A stretch of 16,219 bases of DNA, taken from NCBI GenBank assembly GCA_003551265.1, contig PUMG01000059.1:1-16219 (forward strand). The letters run 5' to 3'. Of this stretch, positions 1 through 5,408 are shown piece by piece. A program made the translations under genes and the position numbers. This DNA comes from Halovenus sp. GTDB taxonomy: Archaea > Halobacteriota > Halobacteria > Halobacteriales > Haloarculaceae. The first letter of the stretch is position 1. Each line of letters opens with the position of its first letter. The notes beneath the pieces are model-generated. The model had not been told where the DNA came from. It saw only the letters and a list, made by a program, of their open reading frames with translations, and ran no database searches.

Positions 1-242
1 CATCGGGTGTCGAACAGCGTCTCACAGAGCGACAGCAGACGGCCATCGAAGCCGCACACATGAATGGCTACTTCGAATGGCCCCGACCGACCGATGGTGC
101 AGCGATTGCCGAGACAATGGGAATCACACGCCAGACGTTCCACCAGCACCTCCGAGAAGCCCAGCGCAAACTCGTTGACGCCTACATCGAGCAATCTGTC
201 AGTGACGCCCACAAACGGGAACTCCCCCCACGAAAGGCCTGA
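1..242 (+). CDS. Bat-like HTH_10 transcriptional regulator, C-terminal fragment
   Basis: This is the C-terminal part of a gene that starts before the window; the reading frame is open from base 3 to the TGA at 240-242. The visible 79 residues hold the HTH_10 (bacterio-opsin activator, Bat) DNA-binding domain. An LTERQ segment opens the domain, followed by GYFEWPRPTD and a helix-turn-helix ending in the TFHQHLREAQRKL recognition helix. Proteins of this family usually carry PAS and GAF sensor domains upstream, which would lie outside the window. HTH_10 regulators are numerous in haloarchaea, so the domain alone does not prove Bat. The gene sits directly before a promoter with a Bat-type activator site and the genes for retinal synthesis, which makes a light- or oxygen-responsive Bat role the best inference. 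The internal ATG at 60 is not the true start, because homology continues upstream of it. Confidence 0.9.
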   Translation, partial: SGVEQRLTERQQTAIEAAHMNGYFEWPRPTDGAAIAETMGITRQTFHQHLREAQRKLVDAYIEQSVSDAHKRELPPRKA

Positions 243-313
243 GAAACCCACCGCAGTGTCTGAGAGAGACGTCACCGCAGACAGAACCAGCCAGAGCGTC
301 CGCTCGAGATATC

Positions 314-325
314 GGGGAAATCCCC
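314..325. repeat. Small perfect inverted repeat upstream of the activator site
   Basis: The arms GGGGA (314-318) and TCCCC (321-325) are perfect complements around two bases. The repeat ends next to the Bat-type activator site. It may be part of an operator, or the remains of a 3' hairpin for the upstream regulator mRNA. No T-run follows it, so a terminator is not well supported. Confidence 0.4.
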
Positions 326-337
326 TGACTAGTTTGG
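323..337 (+). promoter_or_regulatory. Bat-type upstream activator sequence (UAS)
   Basis: The 15 bases read CCCTGACTAGTTTGG. The UAS reported for Halobacterium bop, brp and crtB1 promoters is, from memory, ACCcnactagTTnGG; this site keeps the central ACTAGTT and the final GG and differs at the first base and at one weakly conserved base. It lies 52 to 38 nt before the ATG at 375, which agrees with the placement I recall for the bop UAS relative to its nearly leaderless start. A TATA-like stretch follows at the right distance. It should bring the retinal-synthesis operon under a Bat regulator, probably the one encoded just upstream. Confidence 0.65.
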
Positions 338-345
338 CACGACGC

Positions 346-356
346 TATTGTGAATA
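346..356 (+). promoter_or_regulatory. TATA-like box of the leader ORF/crtY/blh operon
   Basis: TATTGTGAATA lies 29 to 19 nt before the ATG at 375 and starts 9 bases after the UAS. The spacing predicts transcription starting at or next to that ATG, so the message would be leaderless and the first codon used would be that of the small ORF, not of crtY. The box is a weak match to a TATA consensus, as expected for an activator-dependent promoter. Confidence 0.5.
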
Positions 357-374
357 CCACGGCTAGAATCGAAC

Positions 375-521
375 ATGCAACTCCACCACTTTGGTGAACG
401 TCAGTTCTGCCGGTTGATCTCTGATGAACGCCAACTCTGGCGATTGACTTCGGGCGAACGTCTGTCCAGCCCACCGATCGGGAGCGTCGGGGTGACAGCC
501 GTCGCGGAAGTCGACCCATGA
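375..521 (+). CDS. Small 48-residue leader ORF, translationally coupled to crtY
   Basis: I do not recognise this product. The ORF begins at ATG 375, where the UAS and TATA spacing predicts the transcript start. It ends with TGA at 519-521, which overlaps the crtY start codon as ATGA. The peptide begins MQLHHFGERQFCRL and contains three diverged copies of a ten-residue unit (F/S-x-E-R-Q/L-x-x-R/P-L/P-x), encoded by 30-bp repeats at 390-479. It has one cysteine, two histidines and no membrane segment, so it is not an obvious zinc finger. Small regulators of the bop regulon (Brz, Brb) are known in Halobacterium, but I cannot link this one to them. It may be a real small protein, or a leader whose translation delivers ribosomes to crtY. 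The support is positional and structural only. Confidence 0.5.
   Translation: MQLHHFGERQFCRLISDERQLWRLTSGERLSSPPIGSVGVTAVAEVDP
390..479 (+). repeat. Three in-frame 30-bp direct repeats inside the leader ORF
   Basis: Units lie at 390-419, 420-449 and 450-479. By hand alignment the first two agree at about 22 of 30 positions; the third is more diverged but keeps GGCGAACGT against GGTGAACGT. The period is a multiple of three, so each unit adds ten residues to the small ORF (FGERQFCRLI, SDERQLWRLT, SGERLSSPPI). Confidence 0.6.
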
Positions 522-1318
522 TACCGCCAGAGACGTACCTGCAGTTTCACCTCGTGTTCACTCTGCCAGTGATAGCGCTGTTGCTGGTCGTCTCCTGGTG
601 GCGTGGGACACTTCTCGATGGTCCAGTTCCCGCCGCGGGGGTGTTCGTCCTCATCGTCATCGCGTTTGTCTACACGACGCCGTGGGATAACCTGCTCATC
701 GAACAGGGGGTCTGGTGGTACGGAGACGGGGTCGTCTGGCAGACGGTCTGGGCCGCTCCTGTTGGTGAGTACCTCTTTTTTGTGATCCAGCCAGTCATCA
801 CGCTGTTGTTCCTCTCACTCCTGTCGATACCGACTGATACGGACCTCCGGCTCTCACGCCGTGACCGTTCACTGGGGCTTGTTGGCGGGCTGGCTGTTAC
901 CCTGCTTGGGCTGGTACTCGTGCTCTCTGGTGACTCCTGGTTGTACTTTGGTTCGATGTTGCTGTGGGGCGGGCCGGTGCTGGCAATTCAGTGGGCGTTC
1001 GGCTGGACTCACCTCTGGCGCGCACGCCGAACCGTCGCCATCGCGATCGCCGTGCCGACGCTGTATCTCTGGGTCGCTGACTGGAGCGCCATCTCGATGG
1101 GTCTGTGGACAATCTCTGAGACGTACACCATCGGTGTCGCTCCCTTTGGCTTCCCGTTCGAGGAAGCGTTCTTCTTTTTCATTACGAACGTGTTCCTCGT
1201 CCAGGGCTTCGTCCTCTACATCTGGCTCGTCGAACAGTGGCCAACGCTCGAACACTCCCCCTGGATTGTGCGATACAGTCGGTATCTTTCCACGACTGTC
1301 CCCAACTCCGGTGAGTGA
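518..1318 (+). CDS. crtY: Lycopene beta-cyclase (CrtYcd-type fused membrane cyclase)
   Basis: This enzyme cyclises both ends of lycopene to give beta-carotene, the precursor of retinal. The 266-residue protein is almost wholly hydrophobic with about seven to eight membrane segments. It has the two-domain layout of the heterodimeric cyclases of actinobacteria (CrtYc plus CrtYd) fused into one chain. PWDN is at residues 55-58, followed by a PVGEYLFF motif near 81-88; the second half repeats this theme with a PFEEAFFFF motif (P213, E215, E216) followed by ITN. The start ATG at 518 overlaps the stop of the 48-codon leader ORF as ATGA. The stop at 1316-1318 overlaps the ATG of the next gene. Blh directly downstream uses the product. 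Regulation is probably through the Bat-type site at 323-337. Confidence 0.92.
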   Translation: MIPPETYLQFHLVFTLPVIALLLVVSWWRGTLLDGPVPAAGVFVLIVIAFVYTTPWDNLLIEQGVWWYGDGVVWQTVWAAPVGEYLFFVIQPVITLLFLSLLSIPTDTDLRLSRRDRSLGLVGGLAVTLLGLVLVLSGDSWLYFGSMLLWGGPVLAIQWAFGWTHLWRARRTVAIAIAVPTLYLWVADWSAISMGLWTISETYTIGVAPFGFPFEEAFFFFITNVFLVQGFVLYIWLVEQWPTLEHSPWIVRYSRYLSTTVPNSGE

Positions 1319-2403
1319 TGGTGACCGCCGAGCCATCAGTTAGAGACGGTCTGATACGCCTCACAGTCGTCCCCGGATGGGTCGTTCTCGCGGTGGCTAT
1401 TCTCGTCTTTTCGACTGGTCTGTCTCTGCCACTCGAATATCAGTTCGTCCCACTACTCGCCAGTGTCGTTCTCTTCGGACTTCCACACGGCGCAGTCGAC
1501 CATCTGGCACCGACACGTGTCCGTGGCCTGTCTCCGACGGTCCGCTCGCTGGCCGCTGTCGGTGTTCTCTACGCCTTTGTTGGTGGTCTCTACGGTCTCT
1601 TCTGGTTCGTCGCTCCAGTCGCTGCGTTCGCGCTGTTCATCCTCATCACCTGGCTCCACTGGGGGCAGGGTGACGTTCATTCGCTCGTGGCGCTTCTCGG
1701 GATGACTCATCTCGTGACTCGCACACAGCGAATCCTGACTGGACTCGCCCGTGGAACTCTTCCGATGCTCGTTCCGCTGGTGTTCTTCCCAGAACAGTAC
1801 CGTTTCGTCGCCGAAACCATTGTGGGGCTGTTCGGTCCGTCGACTCTCGGTCCGGCAGCAGCCGCGTTCACCCCAACCGGTCGCTTGGTGGTTGCACTTC
1901 TCGTTGCAGGACTACTTGTCGCTTCACTCCTCGTCGGCTTCGTACAGACCAGTCGCGTCGGTGTCAGCCGTCGTGGCTGGTATCTCGACGCGGCAGAGGT
2001 CGGTCTGCTGGTCGTGTTCTTTGCAACGGTTCCACCCATTCTCGCTGTTGGACTGTACTTCACCGTCTGGCACGCCCTCAGACACATCGGGCGGCTCATC
2101 GCGATTGATCCACGGGCCAGAACAGCGCTTGCAGAGGGTGACTACGGCACCACCCTGTTCCGTTTCGCTCGCGACAGTGCACCACTGACAGCCGCTTCAC
2201 TTCTCTTTCTTGGTGTGTTCTACGTTCTCGTCCCTGCAACACCGGTCGGCGTCTCGGAACTCGTTGGCCTATATCTCGTGTTCATCGCAGCACTGACGCT
2301 CCCGCACGTTCTCGTCGTCGCGTGGCTGGACCGCGAGCAGGATGTCTGGACGGACCGACCCGCGCTGCTCGTTGAACGAACACACACGAACCACCAGGTG
2401 TGA
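1318..2403 (+). CDS. blh: Brp/Blh family beta-carotene 15,15'-dioxygenase
   Basis: This membrane enzyme cleaves beta-carotene symmetrically into two retinal molecules, the chromophore of haloarchaeal rhodopsins. The protein of 361 residues has multiple membrane segments. Four conserved histidines are visible: H57 in LPHGAVDH, H114 in WLHWGQGD, and H252 and H256 in VWHALRHIGR. Their spacing (57 residues between the first two, 4 between the last two) equals that recalled for the proposed iron ligands of a marine bacterial Blh. A further LPHVLVVAWLD motif lies near the C-terminus. I chose ATG 1318, which overlaps the crtY stop by one base; an in-frame GTG at 1315 would add one residue. The tight coupling to crtY puts cyclisation and cleavage in one operon. 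The family is also called Brp in Halobacterium, next to bop and bat. Confidence 0.93.
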   Translation: MVTAEPSVRDGLIRLTVVPGWVVLAVAILVFSTGLSLPLEYQFVPLLASVVLFGLPHGAVDHLAPTRVRGLSPTVRSLAAVGVLYAFVGGLYGLFWFVAPVAAFALFILITWLHWGQGDVHSLVALLGMTHLVTRTQRILTGLARGTLPMLVPLVFFPEQYRFVAETIVGLFGPSTLGPAAAAFTPTGRLVVALLVAGLLVASLLVGFVQTSRVGVSRRGWYLDAAEVGLLVVFFATVPPILAVGLYFTVWHALRHIGRLIAIDPRARTALAEGDYGTTLFRFARDSAPLTAASLLFLGVFYVLVPATPVGVSELVGLYLVFIAALTLPHVLVVAWLDREQDVWTDRPALLVERTHTNHQV

Positions 2404-2436
2404 CGACGTGACGGTGCGTTTTTGTAGCACCCAGCC

Positions 2437-2808
2437 ATGGACGAACATATGCGACTTATCGTCGGTGTCGACGGCAGTGAGGACGCGATGACTGCCCTCG
2501 AAGCGGTCACCAGTCGTGCCAGAGAGACCGGCGACGAGGTTACAGTCGCCGTCTACAGCCACAACGACTCGACTGCCGATGTCGAGCACACCGTCCGCGA
2601 GCAACTCCTCGCAGCTGATTTCGACGCGTCTGTGATGACACTTGAGGATGATCCCGCAGGTCAGCTCGTCGATATTGCTGAAACCGAAGGCTACGACCGA
2701 ATCGTCCTGTCGGGAGGTCACCGGAGCCCGCTTGGTAAGATACAACTCGACAGTGTTCTCGAGTTCGTCCTCCTGAACGCACACACCACGGTGACGTTGA
2801 TACGATGA
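2437..2808 (+). CDS. Usp-fold protein (universal stress protein family), degenerate ATP motif
   Basis: The 123-residue protein has the UspA fold: a first strand RLIVGVDGSEDA near residues 6-17, a central strand ending YDRIVLSGGHR, and a final strand TTVTLIR. The nucleotide-binding signature of ATP-binding Usp proteins (G-x2-G-x9-G-S/T) is incomplete here: the region is SGGHRSPLG followed by KIQLDS, with Asp where the second glycine is expected. It may bind nucleotide weakly or not at all. An in-frame ATG at 2449 is an alternative start; a T-rich stretch near 2420-2427 lies 22-29 nt before it and would fit a leaderless message. The gene follows blh by 33 bases and overlaps the next gene by ATGA, so it may be co-transcribed with the retinal genes. 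Its ligand is unknown. Confidence 0.85.
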   Translation: MDEHMRLIVGVDGSEDAMTALEAVTSRARETGDEVTVAVYSHNDSTADVEHTVREQLLAADFDASVMTLEDDPAGQLVDIAETEGYDRIVLSGGHRSPLGKIQLDSVLEFVLLNAHTTVTLIR

Positions 2809-3338
2809 CGACACAGTTCCCCGACGAACCGGTGACTGGTTTCAGTGGGCCACCGCGTGAGTTTACCGACGCAGAGGGTCGCGAAATCACGGTTCGAGAA
2901 GTGACGAGCAACGACACGGAAGCGCTGGTACAGATGTACGTCGAGTTCGACCCGACCGACCGCGCGCAGGGGATTCCACCCAGCACCGAAACGGCGATTC
3001 GGAAGTGGCTGGATGTCGTGCTCTCCGAGGACGCGCTGAACGTCGTCGGCGTCCACGAGGGTCGGCCAGTCGGCCACGTGATGCTGGTGCCTGACCGACA
3101 CGGTGCGTACGAACTTGCAATCTTCGTGCTGCAGGCGTATCAGGGCGCACACATCGGAACCGAACTCGTCCGAACTGCACTGGGACTGGCCCAGCGCGAA
3201 GGTATTGAGTGTGTCTGGCTGACAGTCGAGCGCTGGAACACTCCCGCTGTGGCGCTGTATCAGAAAATCGGCTTCGAGCGGACTGGCGACGCCAGTTTCG
3301 AACTTGAGATGTCGTTGCGACTCGCTCCAGATGGGTGA
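2805..3338 (+). CDS. GNAT family N-acetyltransferase
   Basis: The 177-residue protein is a predicted acetyl-CoA-dependent acyltransferase of the GNAT fold. A VTSNDTEALVQMYVEF segment starts the domain. The acetyl-CoA loop is QGAHIG (residues 113-118), preceded by the strand LAIFVLQAY; the usual R/Q-x-x-G-x-G/A pattern has His at the first glycine. The downstream NTPAVALYQKIGFERTG segment is the standard GNAT motif B. The start ATG overlaps the stop of the Usp-fold gene as ATGA, so the two are translationally coupled. The substrate cannot be read from sequence. The coupling suggests a stress-related acetylation partner of the Usp protein, but that is inference from position only. Confidence 0.9.
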   Translation: MTTQFPDEPVTGFSGPPREFTDAEGREITVREVTSNDTEALVQMYVEFDPTDRAQGIPPSTETAIRKWLDVVLSEDALNVVGVHEGRPVGHVMLVPDRHGAYELAIFVLQAYQGAHIGTELVRTALGLAQREGIECVWLTVERWNTPAVALYQKIGFERTGDASFELEMSLRLAPDG

Positions 3339-3343
3339 ACAGG

Positions 3344-3352
3344 TATAATTAT
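3344..3352 (+). promoter_or_regulatory. Likely promoter (TATA box) of the second GNAT gene
   Basis: TATAATTAT, with the palindrome ATAATTAT, stands out in GC-rich surroundings just after the preceding gene ends. It predicts transcription starting near 3372. That leaves a leader of about 40 bases before ATG 3415, with a GGAG ribosome-binding sequence at 3403-3406. A leaderless start at GTG 3373 is also possible. Confidence 0.5.
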
Positions 3353-3414
3353 GTCGGTCAGTGTTGTAATTAGTGTATGACAACCAGCGTGATTGTTCCC
3401 GTGGAGCGAAAGTG

Positions 3415-3993
3415 ATGACCGACGTAACCGTTCGGGAGTTGACCCCCGAACTCGTTGACGACTACCTCGACTTTTTCGACGAGGATGCGTTCTCGGATAA
3501 CCCGGACTGGAGTGGTTGCTATTGCTATTTTCATCACTTCACCGGGACGAGCGAACAGTGGCAACACAGGTCCGCAGAAGAGAACCGGGAGGCAGCCCGG
3601 AACGCGATTGAGTCAGGCGAGTTCCACGGTCTGTTAGCCTACATGAACGACAGGCCTGTCGGGTGGTGCAAGGCCCTTATTCGGGCTGAGCTGCCTGATC
3701 CGATGCGGGTTGGACCGCCAGCGGAGTTGCCGCTTGAGCAGGTCGGTGTCGTCCTCTGCTTTATCGTCTCACCGGAGTATCGCCGCCGTGGCATCGCCCG
3801 TGAATTACTGACTGAAGCCTGCCGTTCGGTCGCTCAGCAGGGCGCCGTCGCCGTCGAGGGTTACCCGCTGAAAGACGCCGAAACCAGTGCCGAACACTGC
3901 CAGGGACCGCTCACACTCTACGAGAGTGCGGGATTCGAACTCGTGATGGAAGAAGAAGACGGGCCGCGAACAGTGATGCGTAAGGCACTCTGA
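3415..3993 (+). CDS. GNAT family N-acetyltransferase
   Basis: The 192-residue protein is a GNAT-fold acetyltransferase with a complete acetyl-CoA loop, YRRRGIA (R123 to A128), following FIVSPEY. The end of the domain is LYESAGFELVMEEED. The N-terminal half carries a cysteine- and aromatic-rich segment, WSGCYCYFHHF, often seen in a GNAT subgroup of unknown substrate. I chose ATG 3415 because a GGAG sequence lies 8 bases before it and the domain starts directly after (MTDVTVREL). A GTG at 3373 would add 14 residues that look unlike the family. It ends 14 bases from the stop of the convergent Usp gene. Function beyond acyl transfer is unknown. Confidence 0.88.
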   Translation: MTDVTVRELTPELVDDYLDFFDEDAFSDNPDWSGCYCYFHHFTGTSEQWQHRSAEENREAARNAIESGEFHGLLAYMNDRPVGWCKALIRAELPDPMRVGPPAELPLEQVGVVLCFIVSPEYRRRGIARELLTEACRSVAQQGAVAVEGYPLKDAETSAEHCQGPLTLYESAGFELVMEEEDGPRTVMRKAL

Positions 3994-4007
3994 GACAAGA
4001 ATCGGTA

Positions 4008-4457
4008 TCAGACCGACAGCACCGGTTGACTGGCGTACTCGAGTACCTGCAGTGCGGCCTTGCCGACGACTTCATCGGGGTCTCCAGTCGGTGTCTCGCG
4101 GGGAACCACGAGGAAGTCAGCACCGAGTTCGTCCGCAACGTCGAGAATGACGAATCCCGGCGTCTGTCCGAGTTTCGTCGTCGAAAAGCCTGCCGCGCCG
4201 GAGATGGTGAACTCGACACTCCCATCGTCTGGAAGCTCTTTCTGGGTGGCGGCCGTGAGCGTCTGCTGTTCCTGTGCGATGGTCTCGGGCGAGAGGTCGC
4301 CCGCATCGATGCCCTGCATCACGCGGTTGTCGACGAAGTGTAACAGATGAACGTCAGCCTCGTATCGTTCGGCGAGTGCAACCGCACACGCCGTTGCCCG
4401 ACTGGATACGTCGCTTCCATCGACTGCCACCAGCACGAGGTCGATGTCGAGAGTCAT
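4008..4457 (-). CDS. UspA family protein without the canonical ATP-binding motif
   Basis: The 149-residue protein has the UspA fold: first strand LVLVAVDGSDVSSRA, then VHLLHFVDNRVMQG, a strand ADFLVVPRETPTG and the last strand QPVLSV. The glycine-rich G-x2-G-x9-G-S/T loop is absent; the equivalent region is VPRETPTGDPDEVVGKAA. It therefore probably belongs to the non-ATP-binding class or has another ligand. The start at 4457 (MTLDIDLVLVAVDGS) fits the family; the frame stays open upstream but without homology. It is transcribed divergently from the canonical UspA gene at 4621, and the two promoters carry the same 17-bp element in opposite orientation, so co-regulation is likely. Confidence 0.88.
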   Translation of the reverse strand: MTLDIDLVLVAVDGSDVSSRATACAVALAERYEADVHLLHFVDNRVMQGIDAGDLSPETIAQEQQTLTAATQKELPDDGSVEFTISGAAGFSTTKLGQTPGFVILDVADELGADFLVVPRETPTGDPDEVVGKAALQVLEYASQPVLSV

Positions 4458-4496
4458 TGGTTCGGACTCCGGGTGGCGACGGCAAAAAACCGCCGA

Positions 4497-4513
4497 TATA
4501 CCGGTCGACGGAA
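4497..4513 (-). promoter_or_regulatory. 17-bp operator-like element, copy facing the leftward usp gene
   Basis: Read on the minus strand the element is TTCCGTCGACCGGTATA. It ends 40 nt before the start codon at 4457, just upstream of a T6 run (minus strand, 4489-4484) at the normal TATA distance. It matches the plus-strand copy at 4563-4579 at 16 of 17 positions. It could be an activator site or an extended promoter element. Confidence 0.65.
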
Positions 4514-4562
4514 CGATTGATAGTTCCCACACGGTACGGACGGGTCGAGAATCTATCACAGA

Positions 4563-4579
4563 TTCCGTTGACCGGTATA
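4563..4579 (+). promoter_or_regulatory. 17-bp operator-like element, copy facing the rightward uspA gene
   Basis: TTCCGTTGACCGGTATA ends 42 nt before the start codon at 4621. The T-rich TATA-like box TTTTTTATCC at 4591-4600 lies between element and gene, 30 to 21 nt before the ATG, as for a leaderless transcript. With the leftward copy it forms a long inverted repeat across the divergent promoters. Confidence 0.65.
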
Positions 4580-4620
4580 GAATCACGCGCTTTTTTATCC
4601 TCTGCCTCGAAGCGCGAGGT

Positions 4621-5073
4621 ATGTTCGAGACGGTGGTTATCGCGACGGACGGCTCCGAGAGCGCCCACCGGGGCATCCGGACGGCACTCGACATCGCGGA
4701 GCGTTTCAACGCGACAGTTCACGCCCTGTACGTCGTCGACACGACCGAGATTGAATCCTCTCCTGAAGCCGTACGAGCGGAACTTGATGAGGCCATCCGC
4801 GAGTTTGGTGACGACGCGCTGGCGTTCGTCGAGGGAGAAGCCACTGGAAACACAGAGCTCGTGACTGCCGTCGAGCAAGGCGACCCGGCGACTGAGATTA
4901 TCCGCTACGCCGAGGATGTCGATGCCGACGTTATCGCTATGGGGACTCGCGGTCGGCACGGTGAACACGCCTTCTTGCTCGGGAGTGTCGCCGAGGCTGT
5001 CGTCCGCCACTCGCCAATTCCCGTCCTGACGGTCCGCCAGCTAGAGTCTTCCAATTCTTCGGAACATCTGTGA
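4621..5073 (+). CDS. UspA family universal stress protein with canonical ATP-binding motif
   Basis: The 150-residue protein is a full UspA domain: the first strand is ETVVIATDGSESAHRG, the middle region is VHALYVVDTTEIE, and the signature GTRG followed by nine residues and GS (in DADVIAMGTRGRHGEH) matches the ATP-binding G-x2-G-x9-G-S/T motif. VRHSPIPVLTVR forms the last strand. Proteins of this type are small cytoplasmic dimers induced by stress or growth arrest; the specific role is not predictable. The start ATG at 4621 fits the family and a leaderless promoter at 4591-4600. Its divergent neighbour at 4008-4457 lacks the ATP motif, so the pair may work as an ATP-binding and a non-binding partner; that is inference. 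Confidence 0.92.
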   Translation: MFETVVIATDGSESAHRGIRTALDIAERFNATVHALYVVDTTEIESSPEAVRAELDEAIREFGDDALAFVEGEATGNTELVTAVEQGDPATEIIRYAEDVDADVIAMGTRGRHGEHAFLLGSVAEAVVRHSPIPVLTVRQLESSNSSEHL

Positions 5074-5103
5074 CTGCCGTCGTTTTAGCTGATTGCAGGC
5101 GCT

Positions 5104-5166
5104 AAGCCCCCTTCCTCAAGGAGCAACGCAGAGAGCGGAGCGACCGAGTAGCACAGTAGGGAGGGG
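5104..5166 (+). repeat. Diverged copy of the IS1341 right-end hairpin upstream of the element
   Basis: This 63-base stretch has the same design as the tnpB right end at 6621-6672. It begins AAGCCCC, has a CCTCAAGGA motif, and carries a short inner stem (CGC at 5127-5129, GCG at 5135-5137) around an AGAGA loop. The outer stem pairs CCCCTTCCT (5108-5116) with AGGGAGGGG (5158-5166), nine pairs with one G-U. The sequence differs enough to be an older copy or another element's end. It is either a relict of an earlier insertion in the same orientation or a distant left-end hairpin of the present element. Confidence 0.65.
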
Positions 5167-5264
5167 ATACAGCGCCGTCTTTGTCTCGTTTGCACCTTCC
5201 CGTTGCTGGCCCACAGGCCCACGAACCGATACGTTTATGTTGATACAAAGTTTAAACATAGGTG

Positions 5265-5405
5265 ATGGATAGACACAAAATTGAAGGCCACGAAGTCATC
5301 GAAGGCGAGGTGAAACCCACCGGTAACGGCGCACACGTCCTCGTTCCCAAAGACTGGCGTGGCGCAGACGTGAAAATCGTCCGAACATCAGACCCAACCG
5401 AGTAA
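5265..5405 (+). CDS. Small DUF2080-type protein associated with IS1341 tnpB
   Basis: The 46-residue protein begins MDRHKIEGHEVIEGEVKP and continues with NGAHVLVPKDWRGADVKIV. This is the pattern of the DUF2080 transposon-encoded family that precedes TnpB in many archaeal IS1341 elements, and it resembles a swapped-hairpin AbrB-type DNA-binding fold (VPKDWRG near residues 27-33). The stop codon lies three bases before the tnpB ATG, so the genes are one transcription unit. The AT-rich promoter-like stretch at 5231-5260 lies just upstream. Its role is not established to my knowledge; a repressor of the element or an accessory to TnpB or its RNA are reasonable guesses. Confidence 0.82.
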   Translation: MDRHKIEGHEVIEGEVKPTGNGAHVLVPKDWRGADVKIVRTSDPTE

Positions 5406-5408
5406 CCG

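Noticed and set aside
64..366. A 100-codon plus-strand frame overlapping the regulator end and the UAS
   Set aside because: It overlaps the HTH_10 domain in another frame and its Ser/Arg-rich product looks like a frame shadow.
4444..4620. N-terminal extension of the uspA gene upstream of ATG 4621
   Set aside because: The extra residues show no family similarity and would run across the divergent promoters and the 17-bp elements.
4458..4709. N-terminal extension of the leftward usp gene beyond 4457
   Set aside because: It would cross the divergent regulatory region into uspA; the first Usp strand starts a few residues after the Met at 4457.
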